DNA of 64,000 nt, taken from the NCBI RefSeq assembly GCF_002434505.1, contig NZ_DJKE01000005.1, positions 1 through 64,000 of the forward strand, in the 5' to 3' direction. The position numbers and the translations under genes are program-made. The DNA comes from Brevundimonas sp. UBA6550. GTDB lineage: Bacteria; Pseudomonadota; Alphaproteobacteria; Caulobacterales; Caulobacteraceae. How positions within the stretch are numbered: position 1 is the stretch's first letter; every line of letters begins with the position of its first letter. The notes under the pieces are model-generated. The model worked only from the letters and a program-made list of their open reading frames with translations. It had not been told where the DNA came from and searched no databases. Positions 9,748 to 17,616 of this stretch are shown here, in pieces.

Positions 9748-9774
9748 AGGGCGGCCCCTTCTCGGAGCCGCCCC
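9748..9774 (-). terminator. Possible terminator between popZ and valS
   Basis: A 7-bp GC stem (GGGCGGC at 9749-9755 and GCCGCCC at 9767-9773) with an 11-base loop, followed on the minus strand by CTTTCGC. The T-run is weak, so partial read-through from popZ into valS is likely. Confidence 0.4.
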
Positions 9775-9802
9775 TCGGATTAGTCTGGGCTGAGGCGAAG
9801 GG

Positions 9803-10402
9803 CTAGGCGCTGCGCGCGATGCGTTCGACTTCCTTGCGTACCTGGGCCTCAACGATGGCCGGCAGATTGGCGTCCAGCCAGTCCTTCAGCAGGGGGCGAA
9901 GCATTTCGGCGACCATGGCCTCCACCGTATTGCCGCTGACGAAGGGCAGATCGCCGGTCGAGGCGGCGGGCGCGGGTTCCGGCTTCTTGAAGCTGGCGGC
10001 CAGGCCGGCGAAGGCCGAGGCGGCGCTGGCGGCGGCGCTGTCGCCGACCAGGGTGTCGTGGGGTTGGTCTCGGGCCGGCGGGGCGGCGGGCGGCTCGGCC
10101 GCCTGATAGGTTTCCGCCGGCGTCACATCCAGGTCGCCGATGGTCTCGACCGGCGCGGCGTCGTAACGGTCGGTCAGCTCCAGCACGTCGTCCTCGACGG
10201 CGGGGGCCGGTTCGGGCTCGAAAGGAGCGGCGAAGACGGTCTCGGCCGCGACGGGCTGGGGCGCGGGTTCAGGCTGGGCCTCGATTTCAGGCGCTGCTGC
10301 GGCGGCAGGCGTCTCGGCCGGGGCCTCGTCTTCGGAGATGATCCGGCGAATCGACGCCAGGATCTCTTCCATGGTCGGTTCCTGGGCGGACTGATCGGTC
10401 AT
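9803..10402 (-). CDS. popZ: Polar organizing protein PopZ (DUF2497)
   Basis: 199 aa. PopZ self-assembles at the cell pole and anchors the ParB-parS centromere and many cell-cycle proteins in Caulobacterales. The conserved N-terminal helix (EPTMEEILASIRRIISEDE) is followed by a long Pro/Glu/Ala-rich disordered linker of about 110 residues. The C-terminal oligomerisation helices follow (TVEAMVAEMLRPLLKDWLDA, then LPAIVEAQVRKEVERIARSA). This three-part layout is diagnostic. It is encoded between a TolC-type channel gene and valS, all on the minus strand. The acidic, Pro-rich linker is the part known to set condensate behaviour in the family. Confidence 0.93.
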   Translation of the reverse strand: MTDQSAQEPTMEEILASIRRIISEDEAPAETPAAAAAPEIEAQPEPAPQPVAAETVFAAPFEPEPAPAVEDDVLELTDRYDAAPVETIGDLDVTPAETYQAAEPPAAPPARDQPHDTLVGDSAAASAASAFAGLAASFKKPEPAPAASTGDLPFVSGNTVEAMVAEMLRPLLKDWLDANLPAIVEAQVRKEVERIARSA

Positions 10403-10575
10403 GGCGCAACCTTGGGCGTGGCCTGGGAAGAAACTGGCTCACGGAACGATCCGCGCGCCGCGAACGGGACGACGCCAGACGACGGATCGTCTGGAATCTA
10501 TGTGTTGTCGTCGCATCTTCGCCCGCTGGAATCAACGGGCGCGTTCGCAGCGGCCGGATCCTGGTCCGCTGGGGA

Positions 10576-12111
10576 TCAGTTCCGGGGCGCGGTGCGTACG
10601 GTCTCGCCCTTCAGCTGGGTGTCGATGGGCGCGTCGGGGGCGTCCACGGCCCCGACGATGGGCGGCGAGGCCACGCGGTCCAGAGTCTCGATCACGCCGT
10701 CCCACGGCAGACCACCGCGCCCCTTGACCTGATCGTAGTTGATCTTGGGGTCGTAGGTCTCGACGGTGGGGTTCAGCGCCGGTCCCTCCAGCTGGCCCAT
10801 GGCGGCCAGCAGCGAGGCGCGGGCCACATATTCGGCCGCGCGGGCGTTGGCGACGGCGGTCTGGGAGGCCCGCAGCGTCACTTCCTGGTTCAGCACATCC
10901 AGCGTCGTGCGCAGGCCGACCTGGGCCTCCTGGCGCACGCCCTCTGCGGCGACGGAGGCGGCGCGCACAGCCTCGGTTCCCGCCGTCACATTGGCGCGGG
11001 TCGACAGAACCTGGGCGTAGGCCGAGCTGACGTTCTGAAGCACGGTGCGGCGTTCGCCCTCGATGGCCATCTGGGCGGCGTTGGCGCGCTCCAGCGCCTG
11101 GGCCACGCGGGACTGGTTCAGTCCCCCGGTGAACAGGGGCACCGACAGGGTGGCGCCGGCGGTGAAGCTGCGGCGGTCGGCCAGCTGGCCCAGGTCGCCC
11201 AGATCGTTGGACGATCCGCCATAGGAGGCGGTGGCGCGCAGCGACGGCATATATTCCGAGCGGGCGGCGGCGACGGCGGCCTCGGCCCCCTGCAGCTGAT
11301 AGGTGGCGGCCAGGACGCCCGGATTGCGCTGCAGCGCCGTCTCCATGGCGACGTCGAAGTCGGTCGGCACGGCCGGCAGGGTCGGTGCGGCCTCCAGATC
11401 GGTTGGCGACTGGCCGACCACGGCGGCGTAGGCGGCGCGCGAGGTGGCCAGCTGGGCCTGGGCGTTGGCCAGATCGGCCTCGGACTGGGCCTGGGACGCT
11501 TCGGCCTGGGCGACGTCGGTGCGGGTGATCTCTCCCACTTCGAAGCGGGCGCTGGTCTCTTCCAGCTGGCGTTGCAGGACGCTGAGGTTCTCCTGGCGGA
11601 TGCGCAGGATCTCCATGTCGCGGGTCACGTTCACATAGGCCTGAATGACCGACAGCATGATCGACTGTTCGATCTGGCGCAGGTTCTCACGGCCGGCCAG
11701 CACGCCGGCCTGCGCCTGGTCGATGGCGCGAGCGGTGCGGCCGCCGGTCCACAGGCTCTGGCTGAGGCTGACGCCCAGATTGGCGCCCTGGGTCTCGGAC
11801 GAGCTGGTCGAGATCTGGGTGTCCGGCACGCCGTCCCCATTGGTATCGACGAACTGGGTCACGGCGGGAAAGTCGCTGCGCGTATAGTCCACGCCGGCCG
11901 AGGCGCTGAGCGTAGGGCGAAGGCCCGACCGCGCCTGCACCACCGATTCGTCCAGCGCCCGCTGGGTGGCGCGCTGGGCCAGAAGATTGGGATTGGTGCG
12001 ATAGGCCAGGGCGATGGCGTCCTGAAGCGTCTCGGCCCAGGCCGGCGCGCCCAGGCCGGTCATCACGGCGACCACTGCGGCCGAAGCCAGCACACGCGAG
12101 CGTTTCAACAT
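10576..12111 (-). CDS. TolC-family outer membrane efflux/secretion channel
   Basis: 511 aa. Signal peptide of about 26 residues ending APAWA. Two outer membrane efflux repeats typical of TolC follow: TLQDAIALAYRTNPNLLAQRA at the start of the first and VPTDFDVAMETALQRNPGVLAA at the start of the second, with long amphipathic helices (QAEASQAQSEADLANAQAQLAT). It forms a trimeric outer-membrane/periplasmic duct for type I secretion or RND efflux. No inner membrane partner is adjacent, so its partner is unknown. In Caulobacter the TolC homologue beside popZ is, as I recall, RsaFb, which helps export the S-layer protein; that role here is inference. Confidence 0.9.
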   Translation of the reverse strand: MLKRSRVLASAAVVAVMTGLGAPAWAETLQDAIALAYRTNPNLLAQRATQRALDESVVQARSGLRPTLSASAGVDYTRSDFPAVTQFVDTNGDGVPDTQISTSSSETQGANLGVSLSQSLWTGGRTARAIDQAQAGVLAGRENLRQIEQSIMLSVIQAYVNVTRDMEILRIRQENLSVLQRQLEETSARFEVGEITRTDVAQAEASQAQSEADLANAQAQLATSRAAYAAVVGQSPTDLEAAPTLPAVPTDFDVAMETALQRNPGVLAATYQLQGAEAAVAAARSEYMPSLRATASYGGSSNDLGDLGQLADRRSFTAGATLSVPLFTGGLNQSRVAQALERANAAQMAIEGERRTVLQNVSSAYAQVLSTRANVTAGTEAVRAASVAAEGVRQEAQVGLRTTLDVLNQEVTLRASQTAVANARAAEYVARASLLAAMGQLEGPALNPTVETYDPKINYDQVKGRGGLPWDGVIETLDRVASPPIVGAVDAPDAPIDTQLKGETVRTAPRN

Positions 12112-12248
12112 TGTCCGTCCTTGCCCGACGCCCCGAAAGAACGCCCGAATGTTTTCTCAAGCGTAACTGCGGCCTGACTGAACCACACGCCAGTTAAGTT
12201 TTCTTCACGGTTGCGGTCGCGCGATCCGTCGCACAGCCGATCATGTTT

Positions 12249-12878
12249 CTACAGCGCGAAGGTAGGCGCCGGCGTCAACTCGGCAAGGACCGCCGGCGAC
12301 GAATCGAACAGTTCGCGCCGCGACAGCCCCTCGGGCGTCTTGACGAACAGGGCCGCCTTGCCGATGGCGCCACGACGTTCGACCACCACGAGCCGTCCGC
12401 CGGGCCGCAGGGCCGCGCCCCACGAATCGGGCAGGGCCTGAACACCGCCCTCCGATACGATCAGATCCCAGTTCTCGCCGGTCGGCTGCGAAAGCGGCTG
12501 CACCACGGTCGCGACGCCTTCGGCGGCCAGGGCCTCGCCGACCACGCCGAACACGGCCTCGTCCGATTCCTGGGCCGTGACGGCCAGACCCATGCGGGCC
12601 AAAAGGGCTGCGGCATAAGGGGCGGCGATGGCCAGGGCCTTCTCGCCTTCGCGCGCATCGGCGGCCTGCAACAGCTTGGCCACGTCGCGGGCCGGCATCA
12701 GGCGGCGATCCCCGGCGATGGCCAAGGCCTCTTCGGAATAGGCGGCGAAGGCGCGGTCGGGCGCACAGAACTGCTCACGCGGCACGGCCATCATGGCCAG
12801 GTGAATCGCGCGATCCGTCACGTCGTTCACCCGCACCTGCGAGTCGACCATAGCCTTGCGCTCGGCGGTGAAATCCAT
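12249..12878 (-). CDS. PCMT-family protein with degenerate SAM motif
   Basis: 209 aa. It resembles protein-L-isoaspartate O-methyltransferases in the N-terminal part (VNDVTDRAIHLAMMAVPREQF, then LMPARDVAKLLQAAD) and in the later LRPGGRLVVVERRG strand. The glycine-rich SAM-binding motif I, usually LEIGxGxGY, reads ALAIAAPYAAALLA here, with no glycines. SAM binding is therefore doubtful, and the protein may have a non-catalytic or altered role. It lies 137 bases upstream of the TolC gene on the same strand; conserved pairing with a TolC channel would suggest an envelope link, but that is inference. The start is at the only good Met with the family N-terminus. Confidence 0.75.
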   Translation of the reverse strand: MDFTAERKAMVDSQVRVNDVTDRAIHLAMMAVPREQFCAPDRAFAAYSEEALAIAGDRRLMPARDVAKLLQAADAREGEKALAIAAPYAAALLARMGLAVTAQESDEAVFGVVGEALAAEGVATVVQPLSQPTGENWDLIVSEGGVQALPDSWGAALRPGGRLVVVERRGAIGKAALFVKTPEGLSRRELFDSSPAVLAELTPAPTFAL

Positions 12879-13013
12879 CTGTAGGCAGCCTTCAACGATA
12901 ATCCGGGAGGAAAACTCGCGCGCTTATAGGTCCGTGCGTTGCAGCGGACAATCCGATCTGATAGCGAACGCCCCTCGCGATGACCGCCCCCCGAGAAATC
13001 GGGGACAAAAAGC

Positions 13014-13087
13014 GGCCTGATGGCGGAGTGGTGACGCAGAGGACTGCAAATCCTTGCACCCGGGTTCGATTCCCGGTCAGGCCTCCA
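13014..13087 (+). tRNA. tRNA-Cys (GCA)
   Basis: Cloverleaf of 74 bases including an encoded CCA. The acceptor stem GGCCTGA pairs with TCAGGCC, the anticodon loop carries GCA (ggactGCAaatcc), the T arm is GGGTTCGATTCCC, and the discriminator is T, as required for tRNA-Cys. Confidence 0.95.
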
Positions 13088-13103
13088 TCGCGATAGTCGA
13101 ACG

Positions 13104-13129
13104 AAGGCCGCCCCTCGGGGCGGCCTTTT
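13104..13129 (+). terminator. Rho-independent terminator after tRNA-Cys
   Basis: An 11-bp perfect stem (aaggccgcccc / ggggcggcctt) followed by TTTTCGTTT, 17 bases past the tRNA. It also lies at the end of the convergent TrmH-family gene and could act in both directions. Confidence 0.85.
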
Positions 13130-13133
13130 CGTT

Positions 13134-13958
13134 TCAGGGTTCCAAGGCCGTCGTCGTCAGATGATGCAGGGCCACCGCGCTGGTGGCGGCGACGTTCAGC
13201 GAATCGAACCCGCCCGCCATGGCGATGCCGATGGGGCGGCAACGGGCGATCACCCCCTGGGGCAGCCCCGGCCCTTCCGATCCCAGCACCACCGCGACCG
13301 GCCCCTTGCGGCGATAGTCCGCCAGACGCTCGCCCGCCGAAGGGGTCAAGGCCAGCACCTCCACGCCGGCCCGGGTCAGGGCGCCAAGGATGTCGGACGA
13401 TTCGGCGACCGCGAACGGGGTGCGCAGGACCGCCCCGACCGACACCCGGATGGCCTTGCGATAGAAGGGATCGCAGCAGGTCGAATCCAGCAGCACGGCC
13501 CTGGCCCCGAAGGCGGCGGCGTTCCGGAACAGGCCGCCCATATTGTCGTGATTGCCGATGCCGCTGGCGACGACGAAGACATCGTCCGTCGCCACATCCG
13601 ACAACAGGTCCGGCAACGGCGGAGGCGCAGGCTTTTCGCCCAGGGCCAGAATGCCCCGGTGCAGTTCGAAGCCGGCGATCCGGTCCAGCACAGCCTGGCG
13701 CGCGACATAGACCGGCGCATCCGCCGGCAGCGCCTGGATCACGTCGTCCAGAGCCGCCACGCGCTTTTCCGCCAGCAACAGCGACAGGGGCCGGCACCGC
13801 GATGCGGCGGACGCCAGACCGCGCACCACCACCTCCCCTTCCGCGATGAACAGGCCCTGACGTCCCGTCAGATCGCGCTCGCGAATGTCGCGATAGGCGG
13901 CGACGCGTGGGTCCTCGGGATCCTCGATAATTATCGGCTCGATGGTTCGATTTCCCAT
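13134..13958 (-). CDS. TrmH/SpoU-family RNA 2'-O-methyltransferase
   Basis: 274 aa. SPOUT-class methyltransferase of the TrmH family, with an N-terminal substrate-binding domain (LFIAEGEVVVRGL) and the three SpoU motifs: motif 1 HDNMGGLFRNAAAFGA with the catalytic-type Arg, motif 2 VLGSEGPGLP, motif 3 FDSLNVAATSAVALHHL. The target (tRNA or 23S rRNA ribose) cannot be assigned from sequence. It is bracketed by tRNA-Cys and tRNA-Asn genes on the opposite strand and is probably monocistronic. Confidence 0.87.
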   Translation of the reverse strand: MGNRTIEPIIIEDPEDPRVAAYRDIRERDLTGRQGLFIAEGEVVVRGLASAASRCRPLSLLLAEKRVAALDDVIQALPADAPVYVARQAVLDRIAGFELHRGILALGEKPAPPPLPDLLSDVATDDVFVVASGIGNHDNMGGLFRNAAAFGARAVLLDSTCCDPFYRKAIRVSVGAVLRTPFAVAESSDILGALTRAGVEVLALTPSAGERLADYRRKGPVAVVLGSEGPGLPQGVIARCRPIGIAMAGGFDSLNVAATSAVALHHLTTTALEP

Positions 13959-14007
13959 TGCAAGATCGGAACACCCGCTGCTATAGGCCCGCCTCCCGAG
14001 CAGATGT

Positions 14008-14082
14008 TCCGCAGTAGCTCAGTGGTAGAGCAGCCGACTGTTAATCGGCTGGTCGTAGGTTCGAATCCTACCTGCGGAGCCA
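14008..14082 (+). tRNA. tRNA-Asn (GTT)
   Basis: 75 bases with encoded CCA. Acceptor stem TCCGCAG/CTGCGGA, D arm GCTCAGTGGTAGAGC, anticodon loop ctGTTaa, T arm GTAGGTTCGAATCCTAC, discriminator G. All stems pair fully. Confidence 0.96.
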
Positions 14083-14093
14083 CTCTGGTGTAA

Positions 14094-14121
14094 AGGTCGA
14101 CAGGTTTTTATGCCTCGACCT
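14094..14121 (+). terminator. Possible hairpin downstream of tRNA-Asn
   Basis: A 7-bp perfect stem AGGTCGA/TCGACCT with a 14-base loop containing TTTTT, starting 12 bases after the tRNA. It lacks a clear T-tract after the stem, so terminator function is uncertain. Confidence 0.35.
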
Positions 14122-14356
14122 GAAAATCTTCCAGTCGCTTGAGTATTCGGCTCTTCCTTTGTGAAGGCGGTCAAACCCATGCCGCCCATTGATTCGCGAA
14201 GGCGGGTTCGACGCGGATCGACCTTCCGGGACCCGCCAGCGCCGCGCCGTGGTGTCGCTTTGACGCCCCGCTTTCCAGTCCGTAGGTGAGAACCTTGGCG
14301 AACCTTAAGCGTTCGCCCAAGCCACCCGCGATCCTTCGGAGAGACGCGCCGCCTCT

Positions 14357-17275
14357 ATGTCCATCAGCTTCCTCCTCGTCATCATCCTGGTCCTGCCCTT
14401 CATCGGCGCGGTCGCGGCGGCCGGTCTGCCGCGCCACGCCCGCACGGCCGCCGCCATCCTGTCGTGGATCGTGGCCCTGGTCAGCCTGGGATGTCTGGCG
14501 GCGCTGTGGCCGATGTTCCAGGACGGCGAGACGCTGAAGTTCGAGATTCCCTGGCTGCCGTCGCTGGGGGTCAATCTGGTGCTGCGGCTGGACGGCCTGT
14601 CCTGGCTGTTCAGCGCCCTGATCCTGGGCATCGGCGCCTTGGTGGTGCTGTATGCCCGCTATTATATGTCGCCGAAGGATCCGGTGCCGCGCTTCTTCTC
14701 CTTCCTGCTGGCCTTCATGGGCGCGATGCAGGGGGTGGTGCTTTCGGGCAATCTGATCCAGCTGGTGGTCTTCTGGGAGCTGACCAGCCTCTTCTCCTTC
14801 CTTTTGATCGGCTATTGGCACCAGAACCCGGCGGCGCGCGAGGGCTCCCGCATGGCCCTGACGGTCACCGCGACGGGGGGAATCGCCCTGCTGGTCGGCA
14901 TGATCCTGATCGGGCGGATCGTCGGCAGCTACGATCTGGATGTCGTCCTGGCCTCGCGAGAGGCGATCCAGGCCAGTCCGCTCTATCTGCCCGCGTTGTC
15001 GCTGCTGCTGGCGGGCGCCATGACCAAGAGCGCGCAGTTTCCATTCCACTTCTGGCTGCCGCGCGCCATGGCCGCGCCCACGCCGGTCAGCGCCTATCTG
15101 CATTCCGCGACCATGGTGAAGGCGGGCGTCTTCCTGCTCATCCGATTCTGGCCGGTCTTTGCGGGGACCGAGAGCTGGTATCTGATCGTCGGCGGCATGG
15201 GCTTGGCGACCCTGTTGCTGGGCGCCTGGTGCGCCATCTTCCAGCATGATCTGAAGGGGTTGCTGGCCTATTCGACCATCAGCCATCTGGGGCTGATCGT
15301 TTTGCTGCTGGGGCTGGGCAGTCCGCTGGGCTGTATCGCCGCCATCTTCCACACGGTGAACCACGCCACCTTCAAGGCGTCCCTGTTCATGGCCGCCGGC
15401 ATCATCGACCACGAAGCCGGCACCCGCGACATGAGGAAGCTGAGCGGCCTGTTCCGCTTCATGCCCTTCACCGCGACCCTGGCCATGGTGGCGGCGGCGG
15501 CCATGGCGGGCGTGCCCCTGCTGAACGGCTTCCTGTCCAAAGAGATGTTCCTGGCCGAGGCGGTGGCCAGCGTGAACACACACGGCCTGAACCTGGTTCT
15601 GCCCGCCCTGGCGACCCTGGCCAGCGCCTTCAGCGTGCTGTATTCGCTGCGCTTTATCCACACGACCTTCTTCGGCCCTCCGCCGACCGAACTAGACCGC
15701 GTCCCGCATGAACCGCCGGCGTGGATGCGGCGGCCGGTCGAGGTGCTGGTGGCCCTGTGCCTGGTCGTCGGCATCTTCCCGGCCGTGACCGTGGGGCCGT
15801 TCCTGAAGAGCGCGGCGGTCTCGGTGCTGGGCTTCGACCTGCCCTATTACAGCCTGGCCCTGTGGCACGGGTTCAACCTGCCGCTAGTCTTGAGCCTGAT
15901 CGCCCTGGGCGGCGGGGTGGCCCTGTATGTGGCGTTCGGCCGACGCATCAACGCCAATCCGCGCGGCGGGCCGTGGGGATGGAAACGGCTGAACGGCGGC
16001 TGGCTGTTCGAACGCAGCATGACGGGCCTGTTCAAGGGCTCCGAGGCCATGGTCCGCCTGTTCGGGGCCACGCGCCAGCAGCCGCAGTTGCGCGCCATCG
16101 TTCTGGTCGCCCTGGTGGCGGGTGGTCTGTCCGCGATCGGCGCGGGGCTGATCATCACGCCGATCATGCCCACGCCGACCCTGGCGAACTGGGCCTTTGC
16201 GGGCCTGTGGGCGGTGGGCGCCAGCTGCGCGGTCGCGGCGGCCTGGCAGGCGAAATACCACAGGCTGGCGGCCGTCGTTCTGATGGGCGGGGCGGGTCTG
16301 GCCAGCTGCCTGTCCTTCGTCTGGCTGTCGGCGCCGGACCTGGCCGTGACCCAGTTGCTGGTCGAGGTGGTGACCACCGTCCTGCTGCTGCTGGGCCTGC
16401 GCTGGCTGCCGAAACGGCTAGAGACCATCCGCCTGCCCCAAGCCATGGAGAAGCGGTCTCGCCGCCGTCGCCGCATCGACCTGATCATTGCCGCCGCCGT
16501 CGGCACGGCCCTGGCCGCCATCGCCTATGCCGTCATGACGCGGCCGTCGGTGGAGGGGATTTCGCGCTTCTTCGTCGAACACGCCTACAAGGATGCGGGT
16601 GGGCGCAACATCGTCAACGTGATCCTGGTCGACTTCCGCGCCTTCGACACCTTCGGCGAGATCACGGTGCTGGGCATCGTCGGCCTGACCGTTTTCGCCC
16701 TGCTGCGGCGGTTCCGTCCCGCCGACGACACCCTGTCCGGCCCCAGCCAGCAACGGGTGCAGAACGCCTCCGACCGCGATCACGAGACCCGGTCTGAGGG
16801 CGACACATTGAAGGAAACCATGCTGATCCCGCGCGTGGTGATGCGTTGGATTTTCCCCTTCATCATCCTGCTGGCGGTCCACCTGTTCCTGCGCGGGCAT
16901 GATCTGCCGGGCGGCGGGTTCGCGGCGGGCGTGGCCCTGTCGATCGCCTTCGTGCTGCAATATATGGCCTCCGGCGCGCGCTGGGTGGAGGAGCGGCTGG
17001 CGATCCGGCCCATCGTCTGGATCGGCGCGGGCCTGGTGATCGCCGCGCTCAGCGGCGTCGGGTCGTGGCTGTTCGGCTATCCGTTCCTGACCTCCTGGTT
17101 CCAGTACGCCGACCTGCCGGTTCTAGGCCGCGTGCCGCTGGCCAGCGCGGTGCTGTTCGACCTAGGCGTGGTCGTTCTGGTGGTCGGCGCCACCGTCCTG
17201 ACCCTGGTCGCCCTGGCGCACCAGTCGCTGCGCAAACCCAAGCAAAGAGACGCCGAGGAGGGAGAGCCGTCATGA
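14357..17275 (+). CDS. mrpA: Mrp cation/proton antiporter subunit A fused to B (PhaAB-like)
   Basis: 972 aa polytopic membrane protein, the largest subunit of the Mrp complex (Na+ or K+/H+ antiport; homologous to respiratory complex I NuoL). The N-terminal part is a proton-translocating NuoL/MrpA domain (e.g. FWLPRAMAAPTPVSAYLHSATMVKAG). MrpA-specific and MrpB-like segments follow: from about residue 820 (MLIPRVVMRWIFPF, then HDLPGGGFAAGVALS) the sequence is an MnhB/MrpB domain. No separate mrpB gene is present, matching the fused PhaAB type of rhizobia and other alphaproteobacteria. It opens a six-gene operon in which each gene overlaps the next by ATGA. A GGAGA ribosome site lies about 13 bases upstream of the start, which is long. 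Confidence 0.93.
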   Translation: MSISFLLVIILVLPFIGAVAAAGLPRHARTAAAILSWIVALVSLGCLAALWPMFQDGETLKFEIPWLPSLGVNLVLRLDGLSWLFSALILGIGALVVLYARYYMSPKDPVPRFFSFLLAFMGAMQGVVLSGNLIQLVVFWELTSLFSFLLIGYWHQNPAAREGSRMALTVTATGGIALLVGMILIGRIVGSYDLDVVLASREAIQASPLYLPALSLLLAGAMTKSAQFPFHFWLPRAMAAPTPVSAYLHSATMVKAGVFLLIRFWPVFAGTESWYLIVGGMGLATLLLGAWCAIFQHDLKGLLAYSTISHLGLIVLLLGLGSPLGCIAAIFHTVNHATFKASLFMAAGIIDHEAGTRDMRKLSGLFRFMPFTATLAMVAAAAMAGVPLLNGFLSKEMFLAEAVASVNTHGLNLVLPALATLASAFSVLYSLRFIHTTFFGPPPTELDRVPHEPPAWMRRPVEVLVALCLVVGIFPAVTVGPFLKSAAVSVLGFDLPYYSLALWHGFNLPLVLSLIALGGGVALYVAFGRRINANPRGGPWGWKRLNGGWLFERSMTGLFKGSEAMVRLFGATRQQPQLRAIVLVALVAGGLSAIGAGLIITPIMPTPTLANWAFAGLWAVGASCAVAAAWQAKYHRLAAVVLMGGAGLASCLSFVWLSAPDLAVTQLLVEVVTTVLLLLGLRWLPKRLETIRLPQAMEKRSRRRRRIDLIIAAAVGTALAAIAYAVMTRPSVEGISRFFVEHAYKDAGGRNIVNVILVDFRAFDTFGEITVLGIVGLTVFALLRRFRPADDTLSGPSQQRVQNASDRDHETRSEGDTLKETMLIPRVVMRWIFPFIILLAVHLFLRGHDLPGGGFAAGVALSIAFVLQYMASGARWVEERLAIRPIVWIGAGLVIAALSGVGSWLFGYPFLTSWFQYADLPVLGRVPLASAVLFDLGVVVLVVGATVLTLVALAHQSLRKPKQRDAEEGEPS

Positions 17276-17616
17276 TGGAACTGGTTCTCGCCCTGGCCAT
17301 CGGCGTGCTGGCCGGATCGGGCGTCTGGCTGCTGCTGCGGCCCCGCACCTTCCAGGTCATCATGGGGCTGTCGCTGCTGTCCTATGCGGTCAACATCTTC
17401 ATCTTCGCCATGGGACGGTTGAAGTCCGGCGCCCCGCCGGTGCTGGCGGGCGAGGTCTCCGACCCTGCGCGCTACACCGACCCGACGCCCCAGGCGCTGG
17501 TCCTGACGGCCATCGTCATCAGTTTCGCCCTGACGGCCCTGTTCCTGGTGGTCATCCTGGCGGCGCGCGGCATCACCGGCAGCGACCATGTCGACGGCAA
17601 GGAGCCCGACGCATGA
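17272..17616 (+). CDS. mrpC: Mrp antiporter subunit C (NuoK-like)
   Basis: About 114 aa with three predicted transmembrane helices, homologous to complex I NuoK. Conserved FQVIMGLSLLSYAVNIFIFA and the ALVLTAIVISFALTA helix are typical of MrpC/MnhC. ATG 17272 overlaps the mrpA stop; the next codon is also ATG (17275), so the exact start differs by one residue at most. The short Asp/Gly-rich tail is cytoplasmic or periplasmic and not conserved. Confidence 0.92.
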   Translation: MMELVLALAIGVLAGSGVWLLLRPRTFQVIMGLSLLSYAVNIFIFAMGRLKSGAPPVLAGEVSDPARYTDPTPQALVLTAIVISFALTALFLVVILAARGITGSDHVDGKEPDA

